DNA of 64,000 bases from contig NZ_CP023000.1 of NCBI RefSeq assembly GCF_002277895.1, forward strand, positions 744,001-808,000, written 5' to 3'. The number at the start of each line of letters is the position of its first letter. Positions within the stretch are counted from its first letter, which is position 1. The position numbers were made by a program, and so were the translations under genes. Origin of the DNA: Rhizobium sp. 11515TR (GTDB lineage Bacteria > Pseudomonadota > Alphaproteobacteria > Rhizobiales > Rhizobiaceae). This document shows positions 52,400 to 61,395 of this stretch, one piece after another. Below the pieces are notes generated by a model. That model saw only the letters and a program-made list of their open reading frames with translations. It searched no databases and was not told the DNA's origin.

Positions 52400-53575
52400 G
52401 TGACGCAGACGCGGGAGTTGGTCGACTGGATCATAGCCATGGGCCTGACCAGCGACAGCATCGAGGAGATCCTGACCGGAGTTTCAGAACGGCTGACCAG
52501 GCTCGGCTATCTACTCGTTAGGACGTCCATAGCCATGCCATCCATCGATCCACTTCAAAGAGGCTCTTCGATTTCCTGGTCGCGGTCATCGGGCATCTCT
52601 CTCGAAATACAAGAGCACGGCGAAGCCGGAGACGCGATGTTTCGCCGCTCGCCTATTTCATATCTTCTTTCACGAGACCTCGATGTTGGGCGCTGGAGAC
52701 TGCCGCCCGGCAGTGATGCAGCCGGGTTCCCGCTGCTAAACGAACTCTCCGATCTTGGGGCAACCGATTACCTGGTGAAACTTGCCCGGTTTCCCGGGGG
52801 AACTGCGCTGGGCGGCATCGGCTTCTCATTGGCTGTCGATAACCCGGAGGGGTTCTCCGACCGCCAGATTGCCGCCCTGGATGAATTTCTACCGGCTCTC
52901 GCCCTCGCCTGCTGCCGCATCGCGGCGATGCGTGTGGCGACCGACATGCTCGCCGTTTATACCGGATCCCGCACGAGCGGCCGCATTCTCAGCGGCCAGA
53001 CACGGCGCGGCAATGGTGATGCCATCCATGCCGCCATCCTGCTTGCGGACCTGAAGAATTTCACGGCACTAAACGAACGTTTTCCGCCAGAGCGTATTGT
53101 CGGTTGGCTGAACGAGCATTTTGATGCGATCGGCGGGCCTGTCGAGCAATTCGGCGGCGAGATCCTCAAATTCATGGGCGATAGCCTGCTTGCAATCTTC
53201 CCGACCGATATTGAAGATCCGGCCAACGCGTGTGAAAGGGCCCTTTCCGCGGCGAAGATGGCGATCGAGGCGAATGCAGCGGTAAACCGGGCACGCGTGG
53301 TTTCCGAGGAACCCCAGCTCCTCGTCGATATAGTTCTGCATATCGGAGACGTATTCTACGGAAACGTCGGAGCTGCCCGCAGACTTGATTTCACGGCAAT
53401 CGGCAGAGCTGTCAACGAGGCGGCCCGGATGGAAAAGCTCTGCGATACGGTCGAACGCAACGTGTTGGCCTCCGAACTATTCGCTTCGAAAGTCCAAGAC
53501 GGATTTGAACGGCTCGGGATCTTCACGCTGAAGGGTGTGAGCCAGCCCGCCGCGGTTTACGGTCTACCGGGATGA
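52400..53575 (+). CDS. class III adenylate/guanylate cyclase
   Basis: The 391-residue protein has a C-terminal cyclase domain (about 205-388). It shows the first metal motif LADLKNFTALNERF, the second metal and substrate motif EILKFMGDSLLAIFP (Lys and Asp), and RLDFTAIGRAVNEAARME with the transition-state Asn/Arg. The N-terminal 190 residues are soluble and may be a divergent GAF-like sensor. GTG 52400 is preferred for the GGAGGA 9-14 bases upstream. Rhizobia carry many such cyclases and the input signal here is unknown. The Lys of KFMGD fits ATP as substrate. Confidence 0.88.
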   Translation: MTQTRELVDWIIAMGLTSDSIEEILTGVSERLTRLGYLLVRTSIAMPSIDPLQRGSSISWSRSSGISLEIQEHGEAGDAMFRRSPISYLLSRDLDVGRWRLPPGSDAAGFPLLNELSDLGATDYLVKLARFPGGTALGGIGFSLAVDNPEGFSDRQIAALDEFLPALALACCRIAAMRVATDMLAVYTGSRTSGRILSGQTRRGNGDAIHAAILLADLKNFTALNERFPPERIVGWLNEHFDAIGGPVEQFGGEILKFMGDSLLAIFPTDIEDPANACERALSAAKMAIEANAAVNRARVVSEEPQLLVDIVLHIGDVFYGNVGAARRLDFTAIGRAVNEAARMEKLCDTVERNVLASELFASKVQDGFERLGIFTLKGVSQPAAVYGLPG

Positions 53576-54064
53576 GCCAGGCTGTTGACTATCACTCGAT
53601 GCGCCCTTTCTGCCGCGTCCGCACGTTTCCCTACCAACGCTTCGACCGCGATCTTAAACTACTGCGAATTAGTTCCGCCGGGCGAGCCTTCCTCACATAT
53701 CACTTTTCCACCGCCCTGGCTCCGCATACCGGTTTGGCCCCCTTGCTGCTTGGTATCCGGCAAAAAACCAGCGAGCAACTGCGCAAGTCGTTCTTTCGAC
53801 ATCGGCGGGGCGGATAAGCGCATGACAAGCCTCCTTTTTGGTGTCGTGATCGTGCCAATGCATGCTCATGGGAGCAACGGTGGCGCGGGATCATCCCCAA
53901 ATAATTTCAGCCGGAAGTATTTTCAGTCGATCTGAACAGCGCGCGAATTCAGGGGCAATCCGGTCCTGGTTGCAAAATGAGTGGCTTTCGTATGGCGATC
54001 CGCTCAATGCTCAACCCGGAGCTGCACCGTGAAACGGCGATTGCGCCTGGCCTCAAGCCTACTG
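53576..54064. other. intergenic stretch, no gene recognised
   Basis: About 490 bases between the cyclase and the MYG1-family gene. Short frames exist on both strands but none has family motifs; the longest rightward one from 53981 is antisense to the MYG1-family gene. No repeat, tRNA or hairpin stood out. Confidence 0.45.
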
Positions 54065-54994
54065 TCAATCGGCTCTTTGCTCTGCGTCCTTCACCGCCAA
54101 CCTGGCGAGAGCGAGCGCCGCTTCCCGCGTTTTGGCGGCGGCGATAAAGCGGCCGTTGTGGCAGAAACTTGCGCCCTCAATGCCGGTCGCCACTTCCAGG
54201 TCGAGACCGCTCAATCCCGCCCAGCCCGCCGGAAGATCGGCTCGCAGTTCGAATCCTTCCTCCGCGCGGCGAATTCCCGTCAGGCACCAGTCGGCCTCGC
54301 GCGGATGGACCACGAACAGGAGATGATCGGCACCTGCCTTGACGATCGCCGGACGGAACGGCATGCCCATCGGCAACTCGAGAACGCGGCTCTCGCCGGC
54401 GGACGCAATTGCCTGCAGCACCAGAGTTTCGGCGCGCAGTTTCGCATGGATTCCGGCAATCTTCGCTTCGACGAAATTGCGGGCGATCGCAACCCCAGTA
54501 TGGAATGCCCGGTCGGTCGCCCCCGGGTCCGCGTCGTCGAAGACGGGCTTCAATGTTTCGAGCAATGACGGCAGGGTCAATCCAGCCAGCAGGCCGGCAC
54601 TATCCGGGCCGAGCGCACCGTTGTCGACCAAGTCGATCGGCAAGACGAAGCCGGTATCGAAGGCAGCATGCATGGTCTCGACAAAACTGCTCGGGACCAA
54701 GAGGGCTGTCAGGTAGTCGCGACCGAAATGTTTCCAGATCAACCCGAACGAACTGAAGGGCTGACCATCGTCGCGCCGCGGCGCGCCGCGCTGGTGATGA
54801 TCGAATATTCCGACAGCCGCGTCATAAGCGCCGCCGACATCGTAGACGATGCGATCGGCGCCGGGCGTGATCCATTCCTGCGCCCTGCTGCGAACCAGCC
54901 GCGCATCGGGGAAAAGCCGCGTGAGAATGACGCTGGACAATACTTCGTCGGCATGGAAGCCGCCGGAATGGGTGACGAGGAAATTGGGAGCCAT
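54065..54994 (-). CDS. MYG1 (UPF0160) family protein, DHH-like phosphoesterase fold
   Basis: The 309-residue protein has the MYG1 hallmarks: VTHSGGFHADEVLSSVIL, ADRIVYDVGGAYD and IFDHHQRGAPRRD with metal-binding His/Asp. The C-terminal half (GMPFRPAIVKAGADHLLFVV, WCLTGIR, ASFCHNGRFIAAA) is also conserved. Eukaryotic MYG1 is a 3'-5' RNA exonuclease; the bacterial function is not established. The gene stands alone with no operon partner in view. Confidence 0.85.
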   Translation of the reverse strand: MAPNFLVTHSGGFHADEVLSSVILTRLFPDARLVRSRAQEWITPGADRIVYDVGGAYDAAVGIFDHHQRGAPRRDDGQPFSSFGLIWKHFGRDYLTALLVPSSFVETMHAAFDTGFVLPIDLVDNGALGPDSAGLLAGLTLPSLLETLKPVFDDADPGATDRAFHTGVAIARNFVEAKIAGIHAKLRAETLVLQAIASAGESRVLELPMGMPFRPAIVKAGADHLLFVVHPREADWCLTGIRRAEEGFELRADLPAGWAGLSGLDLEVATGIEGASFCHNGRFIAAAKTREAALALARLAVKDAEQRAD

Positions 54995-55200
54995 ACGGCC
55001 AGGACCTTACTGTTCGCAAATTGGACGGACAGGCAGATAACCGGATTTGCGTGCCATCTCAACCGGCAAAGCGATTGGGTTATCCAATAATTGCATGGCC
55101 GCATTCGCGCGGAAATGGCGCGATGATCGGCGAAAGAAGATTCCCATTGCTTCATGGCGCCGGGGGCGCGACCGATCTCTTCAATCGGGATCAGCGCGAT

Positions 55201-56034
55201 TTACTTCGTCGCTCCAGCCGTGAGTCCCGTGATGAGCTTCCGCTGGAATATCATATAGGCAAGAATGAGCGGTCCGATGACGATGACAGCACCCGCCGTT
55301 AACACAGGTGTATTGACCGTATAGCGTCCCTGAAAAAACAACATGCCAATTGGCAGAGTCCGGTAGTTATCGTCATTGACCAGAACAAGTGGAATAAGAA
55401 ACTCGTTCCATGTCCAGATGAACAGGAACAATGCCAGCGTGGACATCGACGGCAGCATCAAGGGTACAATGACTTTCGAAAGAATATATCGTCTGGATGC
55501 TCCATCGAGAACTGCCGCTTCTATGATCTCCGACGGTAACTGCTGCATCGCACTTGCCATGAACATGGTCGCAAAGGGCAGCGACATGGCAATTTGCGGA
55601 AGGATCAACGCCGCATAGGTGTTGATAAGGCCAACATATCGCATCTCATAATAGAGCGGAATAATGAAGGCTTCGGTCGGCACCATCATGCCGATGGTCA
55701 AGAGAACGAAAATAGTTCGTCTGAAGGGAAAGCCCAGGAACGCGAAACTGAATCCCATCAATGTCCCGAGTATGATGCTGGCGATAACCACAGGGAAAAC
55801 GATCAGAACCGAATTGAGGAAATAGACATTAAAGTGACCCTCGATCCAAGCATTCGCATAATTCTCGAAATGCGGATAGGCAGGCAAAACGAATGCGCCC
55901 TGGATAAGATCGGCACGGCTCTTTAGAGATGTTAGTATCAGAAGCGCGAAAGGAATAACTGTCAGGACCGCAAACAGCCACAGAATGATGCGTGACGGCA
56001 ATACGGCACCTATACCATGAGAATTTCGACTCAC
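55201..56034 (-). CDS. carbohydrate ABC transporter permease 2 (MalG-like)
   Basis: A 277-residue permease with six membrane helices and the EAA loop EIIEAAVLDGASRRYILSKVIVPLMLP (about 164-190). The opening VLTVIPFALLILTSLKSR and the end MIFQRKLITGLTAGATK are typical of the MalG/ThuG/AglG class. Its start overlaps the first permease gene by 4 bases. It is the last gene of a three-gene leftward transporter operon without an ATPase, which must come from elsewhere. Confidence 0.9.
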   Translation of the reverse strand: MSRNSHGIGAVLPSRIILWLFAVLTVIPFALLILTSLKSRADLIQGAFVLPAYPHFENYANAWIEGHFNVYFLNSVLIVFPVVIASIILGTLMGFSFAFLGFPFRRTIFVLLTIGMMVPTEAFIIPLYYEMRYVGLINTYAALILPQIAMSLPFATMFMASAMQQLPSEIIEAAVLDGASRRYILSKVIVPLMLPSMSTLALFLFIWTWNEFLIPLVLVNDDNYRTLPIGMLFFQGRYTVNTPVLTAGAVIVIGPLILAYMIFQRKLITGLTAGATK

Positions 56035-56927
56035 GATGCACTCCCCTCCTTCACTGGCCGCACCAGCCGATGAACGGCATAATTGATTGCGAAGACCAGA
56101 ATTGCACCGATGATGGCGACGGCCGAGGCATAGCCATACCGATTCAATTGGAAGCCAAGTTCATACATATAAATATTGGGGACGAGGGTCGCATTGGCCG
56201 GACCACCCCTGGTCATCGTGAAGATCAAGTCAAAACTCTTGATGGAAGCAATGATGGTGAGAAGCAGTGCGATACGTATTTCCGGCAGTAGGAGCGGCAG
56301 CGTTATGAAGAAAAAAATCCTGCTTCCTGAAGCGCCGTCGACCTTCGCCGCTTCAAACAGCGAAGGGTCGATCCGCTGAATACCGGAAAGAAACAGGACC
56401 ATGCAGAAACCGAAGAAATACCAGCTGGCGACGATGCCCACGGCCGGTAGGACAAAGGTGAAATCGCCAAGCCAGGGTAAAGCGATCGAACCCAGGCCAG
56501 CCAGTTTTAACGCCTGATTGATGGGGCCAAAGGCAGGATTGTAGAGCCAGTGCCAGATGATGCCCAGAACAGCGGTCGGCATGATATAGGGCAAAAAAAG
56601 CAATGTGCGCAGCGCGAACTGCTCCCGCTGCCTGAGCGACCAGACCAATGCAGCAAGCGACAGGCCCACGACAATCGGGATGACGCAGTAAAACACCATG
56701 AAAAGCGCATTGTTTTTCAATGCAACATAGAAAGTCTCATCCGAAAGCAATTTCGCATAATTGCCGAAGCCGATCCAATTGGGCGAACCGATCCCATTCC
56801 ATTCGGTGAAGCTGATGCCGATTGCTGCAATAATGGGGCCTAAGACCAGAGCAAAATAAACCAGCAAGCCAGGGAGAATATAAACGAGATTTCTGCCGGC
56901 GTTGGCATCAAGTGGTGAGCGTTTCAT
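56031..56927 (-). CDS. carbohydrate ABC transporter permease 1 (MalF-like)
   Basis: The 298-residue permease has six helices, N-terminal NLVYILPGLLVYFALVLGPI and the EAA loop PSLFEAAKVDGASGSRIFFFITLPLL. The ATG at 56927 is used; an in-frame ATG at 56939 would add four residues and neither has a strong ribosome-binding site. It pairs with the MalG-like subunit downstream and the binding protein 129 bases upstream. Confidence 0.9.
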   Translation of the reverse strand: MKRSPLDANAGRNLVYILPGLLVYFALVLGPIIAAIGISFTEWNGIGSPNWIGFGNYAKLLSDETFYVALKNNALFMVFYCVIPIVVGLSLAALVWSLRQREQFALRTLLFLPYIMPTAVLGIIWHWLYNPAFGPINQALKLAGLGSIALPWLGDFTFVLPAVGIVASWYFFGFCMVLFLSGIQRIDPSLFEAAKVDGASGSRIFFFITLPLLLPEIRIALLLTIIASIKSFDLIFTMTRGGPANATLVPNIYMYELGFQLNRYGYASAVAIIGAILVFAINYAVHRLVRPVKEGSAS

Positions 56928-57055
56928 GCATCGTCTCATAGATATGCCAGGGGTCGACTGACGCCGCTCTGGCCGTGATCAGGATTGACGTCGCGAAGTT
57001 TCCCGCCGCTGCTTCTCATCAAATGGAGCAGCAGCGAGATTGCTGTACCTGGCAA

Positions 57056-58390
57056 TCACTTGCTCTTCATGTAGGCGGCATAATCGGCATCGAGCTTGGC
57101 GATCAGCTCTTCAGGCGTTTGTTTGTTCGCAAACAGCAGAGGCGTATTTTCATCAAACGTCTTGAGCATGGTGGGGCTCGCCCAATCGGGATAATGCCCG
57201 AGTGCATTGTCATCGTTCAACGATTTCCAGATCGCGATACCCTCTTTCAGAAGCGGGGAAGCGTTGACCCCGGCATCTTCCGGAACCGGGGTCGCAGGCA
57301 GGTAGCCGGCGCGAGCCCAGGTCACGGATGCGTCCTTGGAGACCATGTAATTGATGTATTCGCCGGCGAGATCCTTCATTTTGTCGCTCTTGGCCAGGCT
57401 GGTGATCGCCCAGGCAAGGTCGACGCCGCCAACCGAAAGCGGATGCTTGATGCCGGCGGGTGCGGGGATCGGCATGAAATGAATATCCGGATTGTTCTGC
57501 ATATCGCCGAAATACCAGGTTCCAGAAATCAGAAAGGCCCCTTGGCCAGCGACAAAAAGCTGAACGGCATCATCACCCGAGATGCCCTGGTAACCATCGG
57601 AGAAATAGCCGTTTGTTGCCCATTTCTGAGCAAGTCTCACCGATTCCAGATTGCCGGGCGTATTCCAGGTTCCGCCGCGGCCATAGATCAGGTCATCAAG
57701 CGCCTTTCGATCGGACGCATCGATATGCGCCTGGCTGATCCCAGCCAGCATATGGAGCGCCAGATGGCCCTTCGCAGTGCCTATGGTAAGCGGTGGGGTG
57801 CCTGCCGCCTTGACCTTATCGAGGGCTGCAAGGAAATCGTCGAAGTTCTTGATCGGCAGCTCGACTCCGGCGGCTTTCAAGACCTTTTCATTATAATAAA
57901 GGCCGACGATTTCGGCGAGCGACGAGATACCGTAGGTCTCGCCGACACCGAACTCACCCTTGCTCGACCAGCGGTCACGCGCAAGCAGACTATCGGACTG
58001 GTTTTTATCCCAGCCATATTTCTTGAGATAAGTATCGACAGGAACGAGAAGGTTTTCCTTCACCATCGCGCCCATGTCGCCGGCGCCCTGGTTGACCTTG
58101 GTCACCACTGGACCATCGCCGGATGAAACCGCAAGCTTGAGCGTAAGATTGAGATCCTGGAAGTCGCGCACGGTATGGTCGAGCTTAACCTCGGGATGCG
58201 CCTTCTGGAAATTGGCGTTGAGTTCGGTCATCACGGCAGCCCGCGACTCCGAGTCATGGTCGTCCCAGACGGTAAGCGTCTCGGCAAAGACGGCCGTCGA
58301 CATGCCGAGCCCGACGAACGTGACGCCCGCCAAAATTCCTGTCTTCTTCAGAATGGATGCCATGTTGATGGAGATGAAATCGCTAAACAT
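57056..58390 (-). CDS. carbohydrate ABC substrate-binding protein (family 1, MalE/UgpB type)
   Basis: The 444-residue protein has a signal peptide (MASILKKTGILAGVTFVGLG with cleavage near AVFAETL, about residue 37) and a large two-lobed fold with TVWDDHDSESRAAVMTELNA, FLISGTWYFGDM and VGGVDLAWAITSLAKS. The ATG at 58390 has AAAGGGAA upstream, while the ATG nine codons later has none. The C-terminal TPEELIAKLDADYAAYMKSK is typical. It binds a sugar or oligosaccharide; the neighbouring glycoside-hydrolase-like gene suggests a glucoside. Confidence 0.9.
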   Translation of the reverse strand: MFSDFISINMASILKKTGILAGVTFVGLGMSTAVFAETLTVWDDHDSESRAAVMTELNANFQKAHPEVKLDHTVRDFQDLNLTLKLAVSSGDGPVVTKVNQGAGDMGAMVKENLLVPVDTYLKKYGWDKNQSDSLLARDRWSSKGEFGVGETYGISSLAEIVGLYYNEKVLKAAGVELPIKNFDDFLAALDKVKAAGTPPLTIGTAKGHLALHMLAGISQAHIDASDRKALDDLIYGRGGTWNTPGNLESVRLAQKWATNGYFSDGYQGISGDDAVQLFVAGQGAFLISGTWYFGDMQNNPDIHFMPIPAPAGIKHPLSVGGVDLAWAITSLAKSDKMKDLAGEYINYMVSKDASVTWARAGYLPATPVPEDAGVNASPLLKEGIAIWKSLNDDNALGHYPDWASPTMLKTFDENTPLLFANKQTPEELIAKLDADYAAYMKSK

Positions 58391-58474
58391 TGATTGGTTC
58401 CCTTTAGCTGCGTTTTGGCAGTTCCTATCGTTTCCAACCGGCCGGTCCTGCTGAGACGAGCCGAATGTCTTGCC

Positions 58475-58500
58475 TCATCAGGCCTTTACTGGCCTGATGA
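58475..58500. promoter_or_regulatory. perfect inverted repeat upstream of sugar transporter operon
   Basis: TCATCAGGCC-TTTACT-GGCCTGATGA is a perfect 10-bp dyad 85 bases upstream of the binding-protein start and 127 bases upstream of the divergent GNAT gene. In RNA it would form a stable hairpin without a T tract. It may be an operator or an attenuating hairpin. Confidence 0.5.
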
Positions 58501-58626
58501 ATTTCCTTATCCTTTTCAAAAGATCAGCGGGCTTTCATCCCGCAAATGCAGTTCCTCAACCTTCCCAGTTTTACCGCTGCCTGATGTCAGTCCTCGCCGT
58601 GCAGCGGCCAGCAAATCGATGGTGCG

Positions 58627-59250
58627 ATGCCTCCTAAGATCGACGATTATTTCATCCGCCCGGCCACCGAGGACGACGTTGACGCCCTCTTTCACATTTG
58701 CCTGGTGACGGCTGACGCCGGAGCCGACGCGAGCGCACTTTACAGCAATCCGCGCCTTCCCGGTTATGTATGGGCGGTGCCTTATCTCAAATTCGCCCCA
58801 GAGTTCGCGTTCGTTCTTGCCAGGCACGACCGGGTCGTCGGCTATGTTGTCGGCACGCCGGATACCGCCAGCTTTGACAAAGCGCTCGGCAGAGATTGGT
58901 GGCCGCCTGTCCGCCGCGAGATCGCCGATCTGATACCCAGCACCGAAAAAGACGCCGATGTTCTGGAGCGAATAGCCAATCCTCACAGCGGCACGCCGGG
59001 CCTTGAAGAGACCTATCCCGCGCATCTTCACATCAATATTCTGCCCGAAGCCCAATCGGGTGGATGGGGACGGCTCATGATCGAGACCATGCTCGACAAG
59101 CTCTCGAGCCATGGCGTACCCGCGGTCCATCTTGGCGTCAGTCCTGCAAACGAACGTGCCAAGGGCTTTTACAGGCATCTCGGCTTCGAAGAACTCCGCC
59201 ATGGCGATCACCTTGCCTTCGTCATGAGATTGGACAAGCCGGCAATCTGA
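58627..59250 (+). CDS. GNAT-family N-acetyltransferase
   Basis: The 207-residue protein has the acetyl-CoA loop LPEAQSGGWGRLMIE (motif A), with the preceding HLHINIL strand, and GVSPANERAKGFYRHLGFEE (motif B). The insert between about 75 and 130 is longer than in minimal GNATs and resembles the acetyltransferase-like domain linked to O-GlcNAcase. It lies alone on the plus strand between the transporter operon and the glycoside-hydrolase-like gene. The acceptor is unknown. Confidence 0.85.
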   Translation: MPPKIDDYFIRPATEDDVDALFHICLVTADAGADASALYSNPRLPGYVWAVPYLKFAPEFAFVLARHDRVVGYVVGTPDTASFDKALGRDWWPPVRREIADLIPSTEKDADVLERIANPHSGTPGLEETYPAHLHINILPEAQSGGWGRLMIETMLDKLSSHGVPAVHLGVSPANERAKGFYRHLGFEELRHGDHLAFVMRLDKPAI

Positions 59251-59276
59251 ACGCAAATCTTGCCGGCATCCGCTCA

Positions 59277-61034
59277 TTACTTGTTCTCCGCGTTCGCAGC
59301 CTCTAGGCCATATTTAAGAACAACAGCCGCCGGCATCGCACTCCATCCCTGCAGCAGGGAACCGCGTCCGTAGGGCGGCGAGAAATATTCGACCGCACCT
59401 GCCCAACCGTTGGCTAAGCAGGTTTCCCACCAGCGTATAAGCGCATAACGCGCTCCACCGAGACCGTGGCGTATTCTTTCTTCCGCATAGACGCCATCCC
59501 AATAGGGCCAATCCGATCCATTGTGATAGCGAAAGGGGAACGCGGTCTTCGATCTTACATCACTTGCCCGTTTAAATGGTGGGAACGCGCAAAGGACGCC
59601 CCAATCCCCATAGGGCTGTTTCGTATTGTTTCGAGCCTCCAGAGCCCCTTCCATCGCCTTCAGGAGACCAATCGCGCGCGTTTGCGAAATCGCCCCATAA
59701 CGGGAGAGTGTCAGACTGTCGAGCACGAGATGATCCTCGACAAATCCATCGGGAGTGACGAAATCGGCGTAACCGTTTTTGCACGGGACGAAAAGCCTAT
59801 CCTCGATTTCGGCACGAGCGGAGGCCGCTATCTCGCGTGCCTTCTGCGCCAATGCAGGATCATGCACGGCCCCCAGCTTGGCCACGCCATCCAATGCACC
59901 GACGAAAAGGCCGAGATTATAGGAGACGAGACCTTCCCGATAGACATTGTCTGCCCAGTCCCTGTCGTTTCGCGGCTTCGAGGGCAGTACGCTGCCGGGC
60001 CCAGCAAGAGCCAGATATCGTTCAATGATGGCGGCCACAAGCGGCCAATGCCGCAACGCTTCCGCCGTATCCCCCGTGGTGTTCACATAATCGACGAGAA
60101 AGAGGATGAAGAAAAGCGGGCTGTCAAAATGATCGCTCCACCAATCATCAGGACGATTGTGATGTTCCGGAGCAGCCTTGCCACGATATTTCTCGGGATT
60201 TCGTTTGGCATCGAGAACGAAGTTCTGCCAGGCGCGCGATTGCGCCGGTCCCGTCAATATCACGCCGCTCGGCGCCTCCCCATCAGGCTGAATTCCCTTG
60301 GCCAAAAGTCGAATTTCATCGCGTACCGCCTCTGGCGCAAGCTTCAGCAGCATTTGCATCGTCCAGTAGCCATCGCGATAATAGGTGCGCGCGGGCGCGC
60401 TATAGGCCTGACCTGCGGCTAGGCCGGCGAACACGCCATTCTCGTCTAACCGAATGCTGGAAAGCGCGGCATGTGTGCCCTGCATCACCATGCTGCGCAT
60501 CACGGGATCGGCCTTTGGCGCAAGGTCGCACCGGGCGACATAATTCGCCGCTTCTGCCACGATAGCGTCGCTGGCAAGGCTAAATGCGGCTTCAGCCTCC
60601 TCTTCAGTGGCCCCGGCCGTGACGCGGACATCTCCGTCGCCAACCTCGACGATCATCGCACCCCAACCGGTCACGACGATACGGCGATTATTGCGTTTGA
60701 TGAGCTTGGGCTTCGGACTATCCTTGTCAATCTCATGCCACCAAGCACCCCGACGAGCCGGATGGATTCCTTCCAGGCGGGCATTGCGGATTAGAAGGAT
60801 AGGCTTTGACTGGGCGACGAAAATGCCGCCTGCTTCGGCGGTGACTCTGTTTGGACCGTAAACGTAAGGTCCGGCAAGCTTGGAAAAACGTATGCGACCA
60901 AGACGGCCGCTTCCCCAAAGAGCGAGATCAAGATACCCGTCGGGATGCGCGTACGCCTGCAGTCGAGGCGCCATGATCGGCAAAATGACCGGGTGATCGG
61001 TTGTGATTTCGCCTTGGGATGTGGGGGTCATCAT
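59277..61034 (-). CDS. glycoside-hydrolase-like (alpha/alpha)6-barrel protein
   Basis: The 585-residue protein has an N-terminal beta-rich domain (1-175) and an (alpha/alpha)6 barrel resembling glycogen-debranching, GH63 or trehalase-type enzymes: RTYYRDGYWTMQMLL, NRPDDWWSDHFDSPLFFILF, NDRDWADNVYREGLVSYNLG and SDWPYWDGVYAEERI. Acidic residues in YRDGYW and DWPYWDG are candidate catalytic groups. ATG 61034 has AAAGGTG upstream; an in-frame start 21 bases earlier does not. No signal peptide, so it probably acts on an imported saccharide. Divergent from the ROK regulator. Confidence 0.78.
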   Translation of the reverse strand: MMTPTSQGEITTDHPVILPIMAPRLQAYAHPDGYLDLALWGSGRLGRIRFSKLAGPYVYGPNRVTAEAGGIFVAQSKPILLIRNARLEGIHPARRGAWWHEIDKDSPKPKLIKRNNRRIVVTGWGAMIVEVGDGDVRVTAGATEEEAEAAFSLASDAIVAEAANYVARCDLAPKADPVMRSMVMQGTHAALSSIRLDENGVFAGLAAGQAYSAPARTYYRDGYWTMQMLLKLAPEAVRDEIRLLAKGIQPDGEAPSGVILTGPAQSRAWQNFVLDAKRNPEKYRGKAAPEHHNRPDDWWSDHFDSPLFFILFLVDYVNTTGDTAEALRHWPLVAAIIERYLALAGPGSVLPSKPRNDRDWADNVYREGLVSYNLGLFVGALDGVAKLGAVHDPALAQKAREIAASARAEIEDRLFVPCKNGYADFVTPDGFVEDHLVLDSLTLSRYGAISQTRAIGLLKAMEGALEARNNTKQPYGDWGVLCAFPPFKRASDVRSKTAFPFRYHNGSDWPYWDGVYAEERIRHGLGGARYALIRWWETCLANGWAGAVEYFSPPYGRGSLLQGWSAMPAAVVLKYGLEAANAENK

Positions 61035-61230
61035 GGCAAATCCAGCACCTTTCAACGCGCGGTATCAAAGATGGGATTAGGCGTGAAATCCAGGTTGCAA
61101 TATCCAGTACACTCGCCGGGATGGAGCGCCACGAAGTCCTCGGCGAATGCAGGATTACACATCCTTTGACCTCGCTTTCATTACCCCTCCGCAACTTGCT
61201 CAGCCTGGGCACAGTCTACGAATTGGGCGC

Positions 61231-61259
61231 TTAATTTGTCAATGACATGGACAAATTAA
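61231..61259. promoter_or_regulatory. ROK-regulator operator candidate
   Basis: TTAATTTGTC-N9-GACAAATTAA is a perfect 10-bp inverted repeat in the gap between the divergent ROK and glycoside-hydrolase-like genes. ROK repressors (NagC, Mlc, XylR) bind AT-rich dyads of similar size. Its place suits joint control of both genes. Confidence 0.65.
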
Positions 61260-61395
61260 ATGGTTTGTTTAGCCAACTCACCGAGTTTCACTTGAATTCT
61301 GCGGTATTCCAGTCGAAGCTTGCACAGCCGCAGCGCGAGGCTGGATGAATTAGGAAAAGGTCCCGAACTAATTAGAGGCAGAACGCGAGCCAGCA

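Noticed and set aside
53823..53936. Short plus-strand frame starting MTSLLFGVVIVPMHAHG
   Set aside because: 37 codons with no clear ribosome-binding site, family match or conserved context.
58475..58500. Rho-independent terminator for the dyad upstream of the sugar-binding gene
   Set aside because: No upstream gene on either strand ends there and there is no T tract; it lies between two divergent starts, so an operator or leader role is more likely.
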